From: Flavobacteriales bacterium UBA2306 | GTDB lineage: Bacteria > Bacteroidota > Bacteroidia > Flavobacteriales > Weeksellaceae | Assembly: GCA_002345565.1 (NCBI GenBank) | Contig: DDVS01000002.1 | Coordinates: 355,605-419,604 of the forward strand | DNA: 64,000 nucleotides | Direction: 5' to 3' | Part shown: piece after piece, positions 1 through 8,012 of the stretch | How positions within the stretch are numbered: the stretch's first letter is position 1 | Layout of the letters: every line of letters begins with the position of its first letter | Position numbers and translations under genes: made by a program | The notes under the pieces: model-generated | Told to the model about the DNA's origin: nothing | What the model saw: the letters and a program-made list of their open reading frames with translations, nothing else | Database searches by the model: none

Positions 1-595
1 TTAACATTGTTGAAATCTCTGCGTGATCTCCTCTGTACAGAATTCCGTGTTCTCTTTTTTCAGTTAACTGATTGGCAGCCAATACGCATCTTGCGCAAAG
101 GATGCAACGGTTCATATTCAATTTGATGTTCGGACCGATGTCGTCTGCATCGTAAGTATTTCTTTCGAACTCAGTTCTGGTATTTTCTACGCCGTGTTCA
201 TATCCAAGATCCTGAAGATGACATTCTCCGGCCTGATCGCAAATAGGACAATCCAACGGGTGATTTACCAAAAGAAATTCGGTCACCGCTTTTCTACCTT
301 CCTGTGCTTTTTCAGAAGTCAAGTTTTTCACTTCCATTCCGTCCATAACACCAGTTCTACAGCTAGCAACCAATTTTGGCATTGGTCTTGGGTCTGCTTC
401 AGAACCTTTAGAAACCTCTACAAGACAAGTTCTACATCTACCACCACTGGTTTCCAATTTGCTGTAGTAGCACATTGCAGGAGGAACAGATTTTCCACCG
501 ATTTGTCTTGCGGCTTCCAAGATAGAAGTGCCAGGCAAAACTTCGGTAGTTTGTCCGTCTATGGTTACTTTAAATTTTTTGACTTCTTCGCTCAT
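1..595 (-). CDS. nuoG: NADH-quinone oxidoreductase subunit G, N-terminal part (cut by window edge)
   Basis: I translated this from the ATG at 593-595; the frame stays open to position 1, so the 3' part lies outside the window. The protein starts MSEEVKKFKVTIDGQ and has a ferredoxin-like 2Fe-2S domain (CYYSKLETSGGRCRTC), then HPLDCPICDQAGECHLQD, then CILCARC. This is the N-terminal iron-sulfur arrangement of NuoG, the large peripheral-arm subunit of complex I that carries electrons from FMN toward the quinone site. It is the last gene seen in a leftward nuo operon. A run of 7-bp repeats sits directly upstream of the start codon. The family assignment is secure; only about 198 residues are visible. 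Confidence 0.95.
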   Translation of the reverse strand, partial: MSEEVKKFKVTIDGQTTEVLPGTSILEAARQIGGKSVPPAMCYYSKLETSGGRCRTCLVEVSKGSEADPRPMPKLVASCRTGVMDGMEVKNLTSEKAQEGRKAVTEFLLVNHPLDCPICDQAGECHLQDLGYEHGVENTRTEFERNTYDADDIGPNIKLNMNRCILCARCVLAANQLTEKREHGILYRGDHAEISTML

Positions 596-601
596 ATTTC
601 A

Positions 602-633
602 AGATTTTAGATTTTAGATTTTAGATTTTAGAT
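602..633. repeat. Tandem 7-bp array (AGATTTT) upstream of nuoG
   Basis: Four complete AGATTTT units plus AGAT, starting 7 bases before the nuoG start. Read on the coding strand the unit is AAAATCT. Single inverted units (AAAATCT at about 635, CAAATCT at about 650) follow, so a small hairpin is possible. It shares its unit type with the arrays at 33025 (AACATCT) and 62704 (AAYATCT). Confidence 0.9.
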
Positions 634-697
634 GAAAATCTTTGTTCCAAATCTTATGTCAATTCTTATTATTTTCTAAGATATATTTTACAATATC

Positions 698-1546
698 TTA
701 ACTTTTTATTTTTCTATTAAATACATATCCGATTCCAAAATTGATTTGGTAGAATACGAAGTCCTGACTCGCTTTATCAGGTTTATTATTAAGGGTTGTT
801 TTGATATCCGGCATATTAATATAACCGAATTTTCCTTCTACTCTTGCCATCCAATGATTCCAGAAAACAGCATTAATACTAGTTCTTGCATCCAATCCGA
901 ATCCTGCTAAATGGTATCTGTCACTTCTCTCGTTTCCAAAAAGCTTAACATTACTTTTAGGCATTAGAGCACCAATACCGCCTCCGTAAGCCCAAAACAT
1001 ATTAAAATCTTTTTTAGATAATACGTTTTTGTATTTTTCCAAACCTAGATTGATATAATTAAGCCCATCGGTATGTTCAAATGTCAAAAATTGTTCATCT
1101 AACAAATTAACCTGACCATTTTTAACCATTCCCGCATAAGTTGGGTCTGAAATATGCCCATCAATATTTACCGTCTGATTCTGGTCCATTACATATTTCA
1201 TATGGTCTTGTGCGATTACAAGAGCCAAATTATCCTTAATAAAATAAGCCAATCTAAAATTAAATTGCGGAATTGAAAGTCTGGTTGGATCGATGTAAGC
1301 CATACTCAATTCAGAAGGTCTGTCTTTTGCTGTTACATTCTGTAAAGTAAAGTCATAACCATTTCCTTTAAATCTGATATCAGACTTACTAAATCCGGCT
1401 CTGTTCCAACCCCAATAGACGAACATTGTTCCCTTGGAAAGCTTAGATTGGTTATATCCGGAATTATCAACTGTGTCTTGATTTTGTCCAAACAACATTG
1501 TTGTTCCTACAAAAAATACAAAAACTAATTCAAAGAACTTCTTCAT
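698..1546 (-). CDS. Secreted, probable outer-membrane beta-barrel protein inside the nuo operon
   Basis: This 282-aa protein starts with a clear signal peptide (MKKFFELVFVFFVGTTMLFGQ). The rest alternates polar and aromatic residues and ends in a strand-like tail (YQINFGIGYVFNRKIKS), as in small outer-membrane barrels. I do not recognise a named family and see no catalytic motif. It lies on the same strand between nuoF (54 bp upstream) and nuoG (about 100 bp downstream), so it is probably co-transcribed with complex I genes, which is odd for an envelope protein. Near its stop is a short hairpin (AAGATAT and ATATCTT arms, about 678-699). Confidence 0.75.
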   Translation of the reverse strand: MKKFFELVFVFFVGTTMLFGQNQDTVDNSGYNQSKLSKGTMFVYWGWNRAGFSKSDIRFKGNGYDFTLQNVTAKDRPSELSMAYIDPTRLSIPQFNFRLAYFIKDNLALVIAQDHMKYVMDQNQTVNIDGHISDPTYAGMVKNGQVNLLDEQFLTFEHTDGLNYINLGLEKYKNVLSKKDFNMFWAYGGGIGALMPKSNVKLFGNERSDRYHLAGFGLDARTSINAVFWNHWMARVEGKFGYINMPDIKTTLNNKPDKASQDFVFYQINFGIGYVFNRKIKS

Positions 1547-1600
1547 TATTTTTTCTACTCGAAAAAACGTCTATAAAAATCTATATAGACTTTATTATTT

Positions 1601-2956
1601 TTAATTACTACTTACAACAGGAATAGGGTCTGCATAATTTGCTATTCCGTAATTTTGAGTCTGGCTCAACTCAGGATTGTTAACGTGCCATTCGAACTCA
1701 TCTCTGAAGTGTCTAATGGCTGCTGCAACCGGCCAAGCTGCTGCGTCTCCCAAAGGACAAATAGTATTCCCTTCGATTTTTCTCTGGATGTCCCAAAGCA
1801 AATCGATGTCTTCCATTTTACCTTCTCCTTTTTCTATTTTTTTCAAGATTTTATACATCCAACCCGTTCCTTCGCGGCAAGGTGTACATTGTCCACAACT
1901 CTCGTGATTGTAGAACCTTGCTAAAGTCATTGTATGATTAACAACGCATTGGTCTTCATCCAAAACTATAAATCCTCCTGAACCCATCATCGTTCCTGTA
2001 GCAAAACCACCGTCAGCCAAAGATTCATAATTCATATATCTTGGTTCGCCATTGATGGTTTTCAGTAATAAGTTTGCTGGAACAATTGGAACAGAACTTC
2101 CTCCAGGAATACAAGCTTTCAGCTTTTTACCATTCGGGATTCCACCGCAATATTCATCAGAATAAATAAATTCCTCAACCGTAATGGTCATATCGATTTC
2201 GTAAACGCCAGGTTTATTGATGTTACCACAAGCAGAAATTAATTTAGTTCCAGTAGAACGACCAACTCCAATTTTAGCGTATTCAGCACCACCAATTTCG
2301 ATAATTGGAACAACCGCCGCGATAGATTCAACATTGTTCACAACCGTTGGTCTTTCCCAAAGTCCTTTAACAGCAGGGAAAGGTGGTTTCAATCTTGGAT
2401 TTCCTCGTCGCCCTTCAAGAGATTCAAGCAATGCAGTTTCTTCTCCACAGATGTAAGCGCCGCCACCTCTTTGAACATAAATTTCCAAATCGAAACCTGT
2501 TCCTAAGATATTTTTTCCAAGAAATCCTGCGGCTTTTGCTTCCTCGATGGCTTCTTCCAAAATATCCGGAATCCAAGAATATTCTCCTCTGATATATATA
2601 TAGGATGTATTGGAACCTAAAGTGTAAGATGAAATCAACATTCCTTCAATCAAAAGATGAGGTAGAAACTCCATTAGATATCTGTCTTTGAAAGTCCCTG
2701 GTTCAGATTCATCAGCATTAACCACCAAGTGTCTTGGAACGCCTTCTGGCTTTGCAAGGAAACTCCACTTCATTCCAGTAGGGAAACCTGCGCCACCACG
2801 ACCACGAAGTCCGGAAGTTTTAACTTCTTCCAAGATTTCTTCAGGTTTCATTTTAAGAGCTTTTTCCGCAGCTTCATAACCTCCGTGTTTACGGTAAGTT
2901 TCGAAATAACGAATTCCCTCTATATGTGCATTTTTAAGTAAAAGTTTTTTACCCAT
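1601..2956 (-). CDS. nuoF: NADH-quinone oxidoreductase subunit F
   Basis: A 451-aa protein of usual length for NuoF, the subunit that oxidises NADH and passes electrons through FMN to the N3 4Fe-4S cluster at the tip of the peripheral arm. Visible motifs: GRGGAGFPTG (about 50-60, FMN/NADH loop), GGGAYICGEETALLESLEG (about 165-183), and the cluster ligands ESCGQCTPCREG (about 350) with a later CPLGD. It follows nuoE by 10 bp on the same strand. The spacing suggests tight co-transcription. Confidence 0.97.
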   Translation of the reverse strand: MGKKLLLKNAHIEGIRYFETYRKHGGYEAAEKALKMKPEEILEEVKTSGLRGRGGAGFPTGMKWSFLAKPEGVPRHLVVNADESEPGTFKDRYLMEFLPHLLIEGMLISSYTLGSNTSYIYIRGEYSWIPDILEEAIEEAKAAGFLGKNILGTGFDLEIYVQRGGGAYICGEETALLESLEGRRGNPRLKPPFPAVKGLWERPTVVNNVESIAAVVPIIEIGGAEYAKIGVGRSTGTKLISACGNINKPGVYEIDMTITVEEFIYSDEYCGGIPNGKKLKACIPGGSSVPIVPANLLLKTINGEPRYMNYESLADGGFATGTMMGSGGFIVLDEDQCVVNHTMTLARFYNHESCGQCTPCREGTGWMYKILKKIEKGEGKMEDIDLLWDIQRKIEGNTICPLGDAAAWPVAAAIRHFRDEFEWHVNNPELSQTQNYGIANYADPIPVVSSN

Positions 2957-2966
2957 TTCTTTAATA

Positions 2967-3476
2967 TTAATCTAAAGCGATGGCTCCTTGTCTGCAAAGG
3001 TCAAGAATCTCGTCTACTTTTTCTATTGTTAAATTTTCGTGAAAGAATTTCCCCAACTGCATCATTGGCGCATATCCACACGCTCCAAGACATTCAGCAG
3101 GTTTCAAAGTGAATAATCCGTCTTCAGAAGTTCCTCCGTCTTTGATATTTAATTTCTTTCGGATATGATCAAGAATGTTATCACTTCCGTTCAGCATACA
3201 AGGACCAGTTCTGCAAACTTCCAAAACATATTTCCCAACCGGCTTCATATTGAACATCGTATAAAAAGTTGCAACTTCATATACTTCAATAGGCGTGATA
3301 CTCAATAATTCTGCAACATAATCCATTACCGGAACAGCCAGCCAACCATCAAATTCTTTTTGTGCCAAATGCAAAACAGGAATAAGAGCAGACTTTTGTC
3401 TTCCTTCCGGATATCTTGCGATAATTTTATGAACCTGTGCTAAGCTTTCAGGTTTAAAAGCAATTGTTTCGCTCAT
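2967..3476 (-). CDS. nuoE: NADH-quinone oxidoreductase subunit E
   Basis: NuoE is the thioredoxin-like 2Fe-2S (N1a) subunit beside NuoF. The four ligands are visible in CRTGPC and CLGAC. I chose the ATG at 3474-3476 (MSETIAFKPESLAQ, 169 aa) rather than the upstream ATG at 3500. The extra eight residues MYILQQNK would be read from a 7-bp repeat array that fills the nuoD-nuoE spacer. Ten bases separate its stop from nuoF. Confidence 0.95.
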   Translation of the reverse strand: MSETIAFKPESLAQVHKIIARYPEGRQKSALIPVLHLAQKEFDGWLAVPVMDYVAELLSITPIEVYEVATFYTMFNMKPVGKYVLEVCRTGPCMLNGSDNILDHIRKKLNIKDGGTSEDGLFTLKPAECLGACGYAPMMQLGKFFHENLTIEKVDEILDLCRQGAIALD

Positions 3477-3487
3477 TTTATTTTGTT

Positions 3488-3576
3488 GTAAAATGTACAT
3501 TGTACAAAGTACAAAGTATTTATTTAACTATATATTTAAAAGTACATTGTACATCCTACATTGTACTTTTTACATT
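3488..3576. repeat. Paired 7-bp arrays in the nuoD-nuoE spacer
   Basis: The left array (3488-3522) is five units in strict 7-bp register, including two copies of GTACAAA. The right array (3542-3576) is five units such as GTACATT, GTACATC and GTACTTT. Parts of the left array are complementary to the right one (for example the TGTAAAATGTAC region against the TTTTTACATTTT region), so the spacer could fold. Related units (TACTTTG, TACAATG) recur at 23032-23066. Confidence 0.85.
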
Positions 3577-3577
3577 T

Positions 3578-4801
3578 TTATGCGTCTAATTCTCCCGCAA
3601 TAATATTCATACTACACATCGTTACAATCGCATCAGAGATTACAGAACCCTGAATCATTTCCGGATACGCTTGATAATATATGAAGCAAGGTCTTCTGAA
3701 GTGCAGTCTGTAAGGAGTTCTTCCACCATCACTTACAAGATAGAACCCTAATTCTCCATTTCCACCCTCAACAGCGTGGTAAACTTCGCCTTTAGGAACA
3801 TCTGTTTCTCCCATTACAATTTTGAAATGGTAAATCAAAGCTTCCATTTTTTGATAAACGTCTGCTTTTTCCGGAAGATAAAATTCTGGAACATCTGCGT
3901 GGAAAGGACCTTCTGGCAGATTGTCGTAAGCTTGGTTAATGATTTTCAATGATTCCCAAATCTCCTGCTGACGAACCATAAAACGGTCGTAAGTATCTCC
4001 AGCAGTTCCTACAGGAATAATGAAATCAAAATCTTCATAAGAAGAATAAGGCTGCGCAACTCTTACATCATAATCAACACCCGCTGCACGTAGATTTGGA
4101 CCTGTGAAACCATAGCTCAAAGCTCTCTCTGCTGAAATTGCTCCTGCGCCAATCGTTCTGTCCATAAAGATTCTGTTTCTTTCCAAAAGGTTACAGAACT
4201 CTTGGAATCTTTCTGGAAAAGTTTTTAAGAAATCTTTTAATAACTCGTGAAATCTTGGTGTGAAATCTCTTTCAAATCCTCCGATTCTTCCCATATTGGT
4301 TGTCATTCTTGCGCCACAGATTTCTTCATACATATCATAGATACGCTCTCTTTCGATGAACATATAGGTAAGACCTGTAATTGCTCCGGAGTCCATTCCT
4401 GTTACACCATTACAAATCAAATGGTCACCGATTCTTGCCAATTCCATCAAAATAACACGCATATAATCAACACGTTTTGGAACGGTGATGTCAATTAGTT
4501 TTTCTACTGTCATATGCCAACCCAAATTATTGATAGGCGCAGAACAATAGTTCATACGGTCTGTAAGCGTCGTGATTTGAGCAAAGTTTCTTCTTTCAGA
4601 AATCTTTTCAAATGCTCTATGGATATAACCAACAGTCTGCTCTGCGTGTAGGATTCTTTCCCCATCCATCGTAAGAACGTTTTGGAAAATACCGTGAGTC
4701 GCAGGGTGAGTAGGACCAAGGTTCAACGTGTACAATTGTCCGTCGATTTGTTCCTTACTGTCGTATTGGTTAAGTATATTAGATAATGAGTTATCTTTCA
4801 T
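3578..4801 (-). CDS. nuoD: NADH-quinone oxidoreductase subunit D
   Basis: The 407-aa 49-kDa subunit of complex I, which forms the quinone pocket with NuoB. Clear family stretches: LNLGPTHPATHG near residue 28, GYIHRAFEK, DRMNYCSAPINN and, near the C-terminus, the usual conserved FRRPCF segment. The length is normal for a stand-alone NuoD (not a NuoCD fusion). Its stop TAA lies at the edge of the 7-bp array that separates it from nuoE. Another array separates it from nuoC. Confidence 0.97.
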   Translation of the reverse strand: MKDNSLSNILNQYDSKEQIDGQLYTLNLGPTHPATHGIFQNVLTMDGERILHAEQTVGYIHRAFEKISERRNFAQITTLTDRMNYCSAPINNLGWHMTVEKLIDITVPKRVDYMRVILMELARIGDHLICNGVTGMDSGAITGLTYMFIERERIYDMYEEICGARMTTNMGRIGGFERDFTPRFHELLKDFLKTFPERFQEFCNLLERNRIFMDRTIGAGAISAERALSYGFTGPNLRAAGVDYDVRVAQPYSSYEDFDFIIPVGTAGDTYDRFMVRQQEIWESLKIINQAYDNLPEGPFHADVPEFYLPEKADVYQKMEALIYHFKIVMGETDVPKGEVYHAVEGGNGELGFYLVSDGGRTPYRLHFRRPCFIYYQAYPEMIQGSVISDAIVTMCSMNIIAGELDA

Positions 4802-4813
4802 AATAATTTATTT

Positions 4814-4879
4814 GAGGTTTGAGATTTGAAGTTTGAGATTTGAATTATTTCAAATTTCAAATAATCAATTTCAAATTTG
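4814..4879. repeat. Paired 7-bp arrays in the nuoC-nuoD spacer
   Basis: Units GAGGTTT, GAGATTT, GAAGTTT, GAGATTT run in 7-bp register at 4814-4841. The remaining spacer (about 4850-4879) holds CAAATTT-type units of opposite orientation. The spacer can therefore form a hairpin, and little of it is left unexplained. Confidence 0.85.
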
Positions 4880-4881
4880 TC

Positions 4882-5376
4882 CTATCTTCCGAACATACTA
4901 TCGTTCTTGTCAGTTCTTGTTCCGTCTTCCAAACGATATTCCTTCAGCATTGGATGATATCCAAGGTCTTCCATATTAAGGATTGGTCTCAAATCAGGAT
5001 GTCCTTTGAATTTAATTCCATAGAAATCATAAGTTTCTCTTTCCATCCAGTTTGCTCCAGCATACAATTCTACAAGAGAATCAACCTCAATGTTTTCTCT
5101 TGTCATAAAGATTTTAAGGCGCAATCTGAAATTCGTCATCAAATTATGCAAATGATAAACAACGCCAATTTCTTTCTCAGGAGTTTCAGGATAATGAATT
5201 CCACAGATATCAGTCAGGAAATTAAATTCCAAAGTAGAATCTTTCAAATAATGAATCACTTTCTTAATATCATCTTTTTTGATTTCAATGGTCAACATTC
5301 CATAAGGTTCTGAACTTGAAATTACAGACTCAGGAAATTCTCTGGTGATTGCTTCTAATACAAATTCGTTCGTCAT
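4882..5376 (-). CDS. nuoC: NADH-quinone oxidoreductase subunit C
   Basis: A 164-aa 30-kDa subunit of the complex I peripheral arm. The family signature ERETYDFYGIKFKGHPDLRP is present near residue 110. Like other Bacteroidota it is separate from nuoD. It starts 4 bp after the nuoB stop, so translation is probably coupled. It has no cofactor of its own and supports the NuoB/NuoD core. Confidence 0.96.
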   Translation of the reverse strand: MTNEFVLEAITREFPESVISSSEPYGMLTIEIKKDDIKKVIHYLKDSTLEFNFLTDICGIHYPETPEKEIGVVYHLHNLMTNFRLRLKIFMTRENIEVDSLVELYAGANWMERETYDFYGIKFKGHPDLRPILNMEDLGYHPMLKEYRLEDGTRTDKNDSMFGR

Positions 5377-5380
5377 TTCC

Positions 5381-5941
5381 TTAGTAACTGATATTATAAG
5401 AATCTAATAATTTCTGATATTCTGGTGTATCTCTTCTTCTGATACTCTCACTTTCTGCCAAAGCTTGAACTTGCATTACACCTTCAATGATTTGCTCAGG
5501 TCTTGGCGGACAGCCTGGAACGTAAACGTCAACAGGAATGATTTTGTCAATCCCCTGCAAAACTGAATAAGTATCAAAAATACCACCGCTGGATGCACAA
5601 GCTCCAACAGCAACTACCCATTTTGGCTCAGCCATCTGGGTGTAAACTTCTTTCAAAACTGGTCCTAATTTCTTAGAAATAGTTCCGCAAACCATCAACA
5701 TATCTGCTTGTCTTGGAGAGAAAGAGTTTCTTTCCATTCCAAATCTTGAAGCATCATAAGTTGGATTCAATGTCGCCATAAATTCGATACCACAACAAGA
5801 AGTTGCAAAAGGTAAAGGCCAAAGTGAAAACTTTCTTGCCATCCCGATTACACTGCTCAGTTTAGTTGCGAAAAATCCTTCTCCTTCATATCCTTCAGGA
5901 GCCGGCGCATCTGTTATTATTACTGGTTTTTTATCTGACAT
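5381..5941 (-). CDS. nuoB: NADH-quinone oxidoreductase subunit B
   Basis: A 186-aa subunit that carries the terminal 4Fe-4S cluster N2 next to quinone. The ligands are visible in ATSCCGIEFMA (about 45-55), VGACASSGG and VPGCPPRPEQ. Full length for the family. It lies between nuoA (with a repeat-filled 89-bp spacer) and nuoC (4-bp spacer). Confidence 0.97.
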   Translation of the reverse strand: MSDKKPVIITDAPAPEGYEGEGFFATKLSSVIGMARKFSLWPLPFATSCCGIEFMATLNPTYDASRFGMERNSFSPRQADMLMVCGTISKKLGPVLKEVYTQMAEPKWVVAVGACASSGGIFDTYSVLQGIDKIIPVDVYVPGCPPRPEQIIEGVMQVQALAESESIRRRDTPEYQKLLDSYNISY

Positions 5942-5950
5942 TTTTCTTTA

Positions 5951-6026
5951 ATTATAAATTATAAATGATTAGTGATAAATGATTTTCTGAAAAAAAATAA
6001 TCATTTATCATTAATAATTAATCATT
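5951..6026. repeat. Paired inverted 7-bp arrays in the nuoA-nuoB spacer
   Basis: The left array at 5951-5985 has units ATTATAA (twice), ATGATTA, GTGATAA and ATGATTT, all in 7-bp register. After about 13 bases the right array at 5999-6026 has AATCATT, TATCATT, AATAATT and AATCATT. The right units are reverse complements of the left type (ATGATT against AATCAT). This is the clearest case of an array-spacer-inverted-array hairpin in the window. Confidence 0.9.
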
Positions 6027-6030
6027 GATT

Positions 6031-6402
6031 TTACTTATCCCAATCCAATGCACCACGTTTCCAAACATAGAAAAACGCCACAAAGAAAATAGCTACGAAT
6101 GTAAGAACCGCTAAAAAGCCTTCCATTCCAAATTCTCTGAAGTTAACAGCATAAGGATAAAAAAATACGATTTCTATATCGAAGAGTACAAAAAGTACAG
6201 CAGTTAAAAAGTATTTGATTGAAAAAGGTGTTCTTGCGTTTCCTTCAACGGCTACACCGCATTCCCAGCTTTGGTTTTTTACAGAATTTCCTTTCTTTTG
6301 TTTTGGACCCAAATAATGTGCGCCAAGCAAAGAAACCGCCACAAATCCAAGACCAACGGCTGCCTGGATTAATATTGGAATATAATTTTCCGGTAAATTC
6401 AT
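6031..6402 (-). CDS. nuoA: NADH-quinone oxidoreductase subunit A
   Basis: A 123-aa membrane subunit with three predicted transmembrane helices, the conserved loop KNQSWECGVAVEGNARTPFS and the FDIEIVFFYPYA segment typical of NuoA. I placed the start at the ATG 6400-6402 (MNLPENYIPI). The longer frame would begin at a TTG that is part of a -7 promoter box (6424-6431). This is the first gene of the leftward nuo operon. Confidence 0.95.
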   Translation of the reverse strand: MNLPENYIPILIQAAVGLGFVAVSLLGAHYLGPKQKKGNSVKNQSWECGVAVEGNARTPFSIKYFLTAVLFVLFDIEIVFFYPYAVNFREFGMEGFLAVLTFVAIFFVAFFYVWKRGALDWDK

Positions 6403-6423
6403 AAGATCTAAATTTAATCTATG

Positions 6424-6431
6424 CAAAAATA
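6424..6431 (-). promoter_or_regulatory. -7 box for the nuo operon
   Basis: TATTTTTG on the minus strand matches the Bacteroidota -7 consensus TAnnTTTG and lies about 22 bp upstream of the chosen nuoA start. I found no TTG at the usual 17-23 bp distance, so the -33 element is weak or absent. Confidence 0.5.
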
Positions 6432-6523
6432 CTAAATAAAGATTTAATAGATTAAATTATCGGCCTCTGTAATAAGAAACAAAAGTCTCTTTTTGAAAAT
6501 TTAGAATAATTATAAATAAGATT

Positions 6524-6709
6524 TTATTGGCCTTTTTTCCCTATTCGCTTTAGAACAAGATAAGCGATGTAAGCAATGTATAAAAATAATATACTGGCAA
6601 ACAGTATGTTGATGATGGTGTCTGTTCTTGCATCTTTAATTGGTTTGTAGAAATTGTAGGCGACAAACAAGATAATTAGAACGGCATAGATGTATAGTTG
6701 CTTTTTCAA
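6524..6709 (-). CDS. Small two-helix membrane protein, unknown function
   Basis: A 61-aa protein, KKQLYIYAVLIILFVAYNF at the start, then a short charged loop (KPIKDARTD) and a second helix ending in a basic tail (RIGKKGQ). The two hydrophobic stretches and the positive tail look like a real small inner-membrane protein rather than a chance frame. It sits between the GNAT gene and the nuo operon on the same strand. No function can be assigned. Confidence 0.6.
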   Translation of the reverse strand: MKKQLYIYAVLIILFVAYNFYKPIKDARTDTIINILFASILFLYIAYIAYLVLKRIGKKGQ

Positions 6710-6754
6710 TTTGTTTTGCTTTTTTAGATTAAATTCTGGATTATGAATTTATTT

Positions 6755-6776
6755 TTGTTAAACAATTGTTTAACAA
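6755..6776. repeat. 22-bp perfect palindrome after the GNAT gene
   Basis: A perfect inverted repeat built from TTGTTAAACAA and its partner TTGTTTAACAA, directly abutting the stop codon of the GNAT gene. There is no U-tract on the minus strand, so it is not a standard intrinsic terminator. It may be a protein-binding site or a small hairpin element. Confidence 0.6.
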
Positions 6777-7901
6777 TTAAAGCTCCAATGAATAAGTTCT
6801 TCTGCTTTTGTGATGAACCGGATGGTAATCCTGCCAAAGAACCTGAACATTTTTGTTTTCTTCCAATTCCGGATTGGTTTCCAAGAATTTGATTCCTTTA
6901 CTTTTCAAATTCATTTGAATTGCCTTGAAAATCATAGAAGTTACGCCACGTCTCTGATACTCTGGATGAATTCCGATAAGATAAAAATTGGCTCTGTCGT
7001 TTTTCTTTCCGGCTTGTAAAAAATGCCACCAACCGAATGGGAAAAGTTTACCTTTTGCTTTCTGCAAAGCTTTGGAATAAGAAGGCATTGTAATCGCGAA
7101 TGCAACTAAATCGTTATTTTCGTCTGCAACACAAGTGATGTAATCTTTATCGATGAAACTAAAATACTTTTCTTTATAAGTTTTGATTTGCTCGTCTGTG
7201 ATTGGTGTATATGTAGAGAGTGTTTTGTAAGTTTCATCCAAGAGTTTGAACATTGGTTCAACATAAGGAAGAATCTCTTTTTTACTATTGAATTTTAAAG
7301 TTTTCAATTTGTATTTCTGAGCAATCAAAGCACTGAATTTCTCTATTTTTTCTGGTAAAACGTCAGGGAATTGCAATTCAAATTCTACCCATTCTTTTTC
7401 TTTTACTAAACCTAATTTCTCCAAATGTTTTGGGTAATACTCAAAATTGTAAATTCCAATCATTGTTGCTAGTCTGTCAAATCCCATTATCAGCATTCCG
7501 GCCTTGTCAAGATTGGTGAAGCCCATTGGACCTTCGATTTTATTGATTTGATTTTCCTTGGCGTATTTGATAGCTTCATTAATAAGAGCTTTTGAAACTT
7601 CCTCGTCATCAATAAAATCAATCCACCCAAATCTCACTTTTTTAATGCCTAATTCCTGAGCTTCCTTATTATTAATCATCACGGCAATTCTACCAACGAT
7701 TTTGTTATTCTTATAAGCTAGGAATTGTTTTGCAACAGAATATAACAAAGCTGGGTTTTCATCTTTGTTCCAAATGTTTTTTTCTTCATTAATCAATGGC
7801 GGGACAAAATTTGGGTTGTTTTTGTATAAATCCATTGGAAATTTGATGAAGTTTGTCAGGTCGTTTTCTGAAACAATTTGCTTTATAATGACATTTTCCA
7901 T
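6777..7901 (-). CDS. GNAT-family N-acetyltransferase
   Basis: A 374-aa protein with a C-terminal GNAT fold: the acyl-CoA loop region is visible as GIHPEYQRRGVTSMIFKAI (about 310-330). The N-terminal half (KFPMDLYKNNPNFVPPLINEE) is typical of a two-domain GNAT subfamily widespread in Bacteroidota whose substrate I cannot name. I placed the start at the ATG 7899-7901 (MENVIIKQ); the longer frame would use a TTG. A well-formed promoter lies just upstream. The gene is divergent from the zinc peptidase at 8013. Confidence 0.8.
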   Translation of the reverse strand: MENVIIKQIVSENDLTNFIKFPMDLYKNNPNFVPPLINEEKNIWNKDENPALLYSVAKQFLAYKNNKIVGRIAVMINNKEAQELGIKKVRFGWIDFIDDEEVSKALINEAIKYAKENQINKIEGPMGFTNLDKAGMLIMGFDRLATMIGIYNFEYYPKHLEKLGLVKEKEWVEFELQFPDVLPEKIEKFSALIAQKYKLKTLKFNSKKEILPYVEPMFKLLDETYKTLSTYTPITDEQIKTYKEKYFSFIDKDYITCVADENNDLVAFAITMPSYSKALQKAKGKLFPFGWWHFLQAGKKNDRANFYLIGIHPEYQRRGVTSMIFKAIQMNLKSKGIKFLETNPELEENKNVQVLWQDYHPVHHKSRRTYSLEL

Positions 7902-7921
7902 ATTCTTGCTAATCAATAGGG

Positions 7922-7951
7922 CAAATATAGTTTTTAAGCCGAAAAAAGCAA
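7922..7951 (-). promoter_or_regulatory. Promoter for the GNAT gene (TTG-N19-TATATTTG)
   Basis: On the minus strand a TTG (7951-7949) is followed after 19 bases by TATATTTG (7929-7922). This fits the Bacteroidota -33/-7 consensus TTG-N17-23-TAnnTTTG. It is 20 bp upstream of the chosen ATG. Confidence 0.7.
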
Positions 7952-8012
7952 TGCTTTGGCATAATTTTTCTATAAAATTGCATAATTTAATTTAATGTAA
8001 ATTTTCAAAATA

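Noticed and set aside
194..610. Plus-strand open frame of 138 codons
   Set aside because: It is the antisense shadow of nuoG, whose iron-sulfur motifs are clear on the minus strand.
3477..3500. Upstream ATG for nuoE
   Set aside because: The eight added residues would be encoded by a repeat array and are not NuoE-like.
4840..5313. Plus-strand open frame of 157 codons
   Set aside because: It lies antisense to nuoC and has no recognisable protein features.
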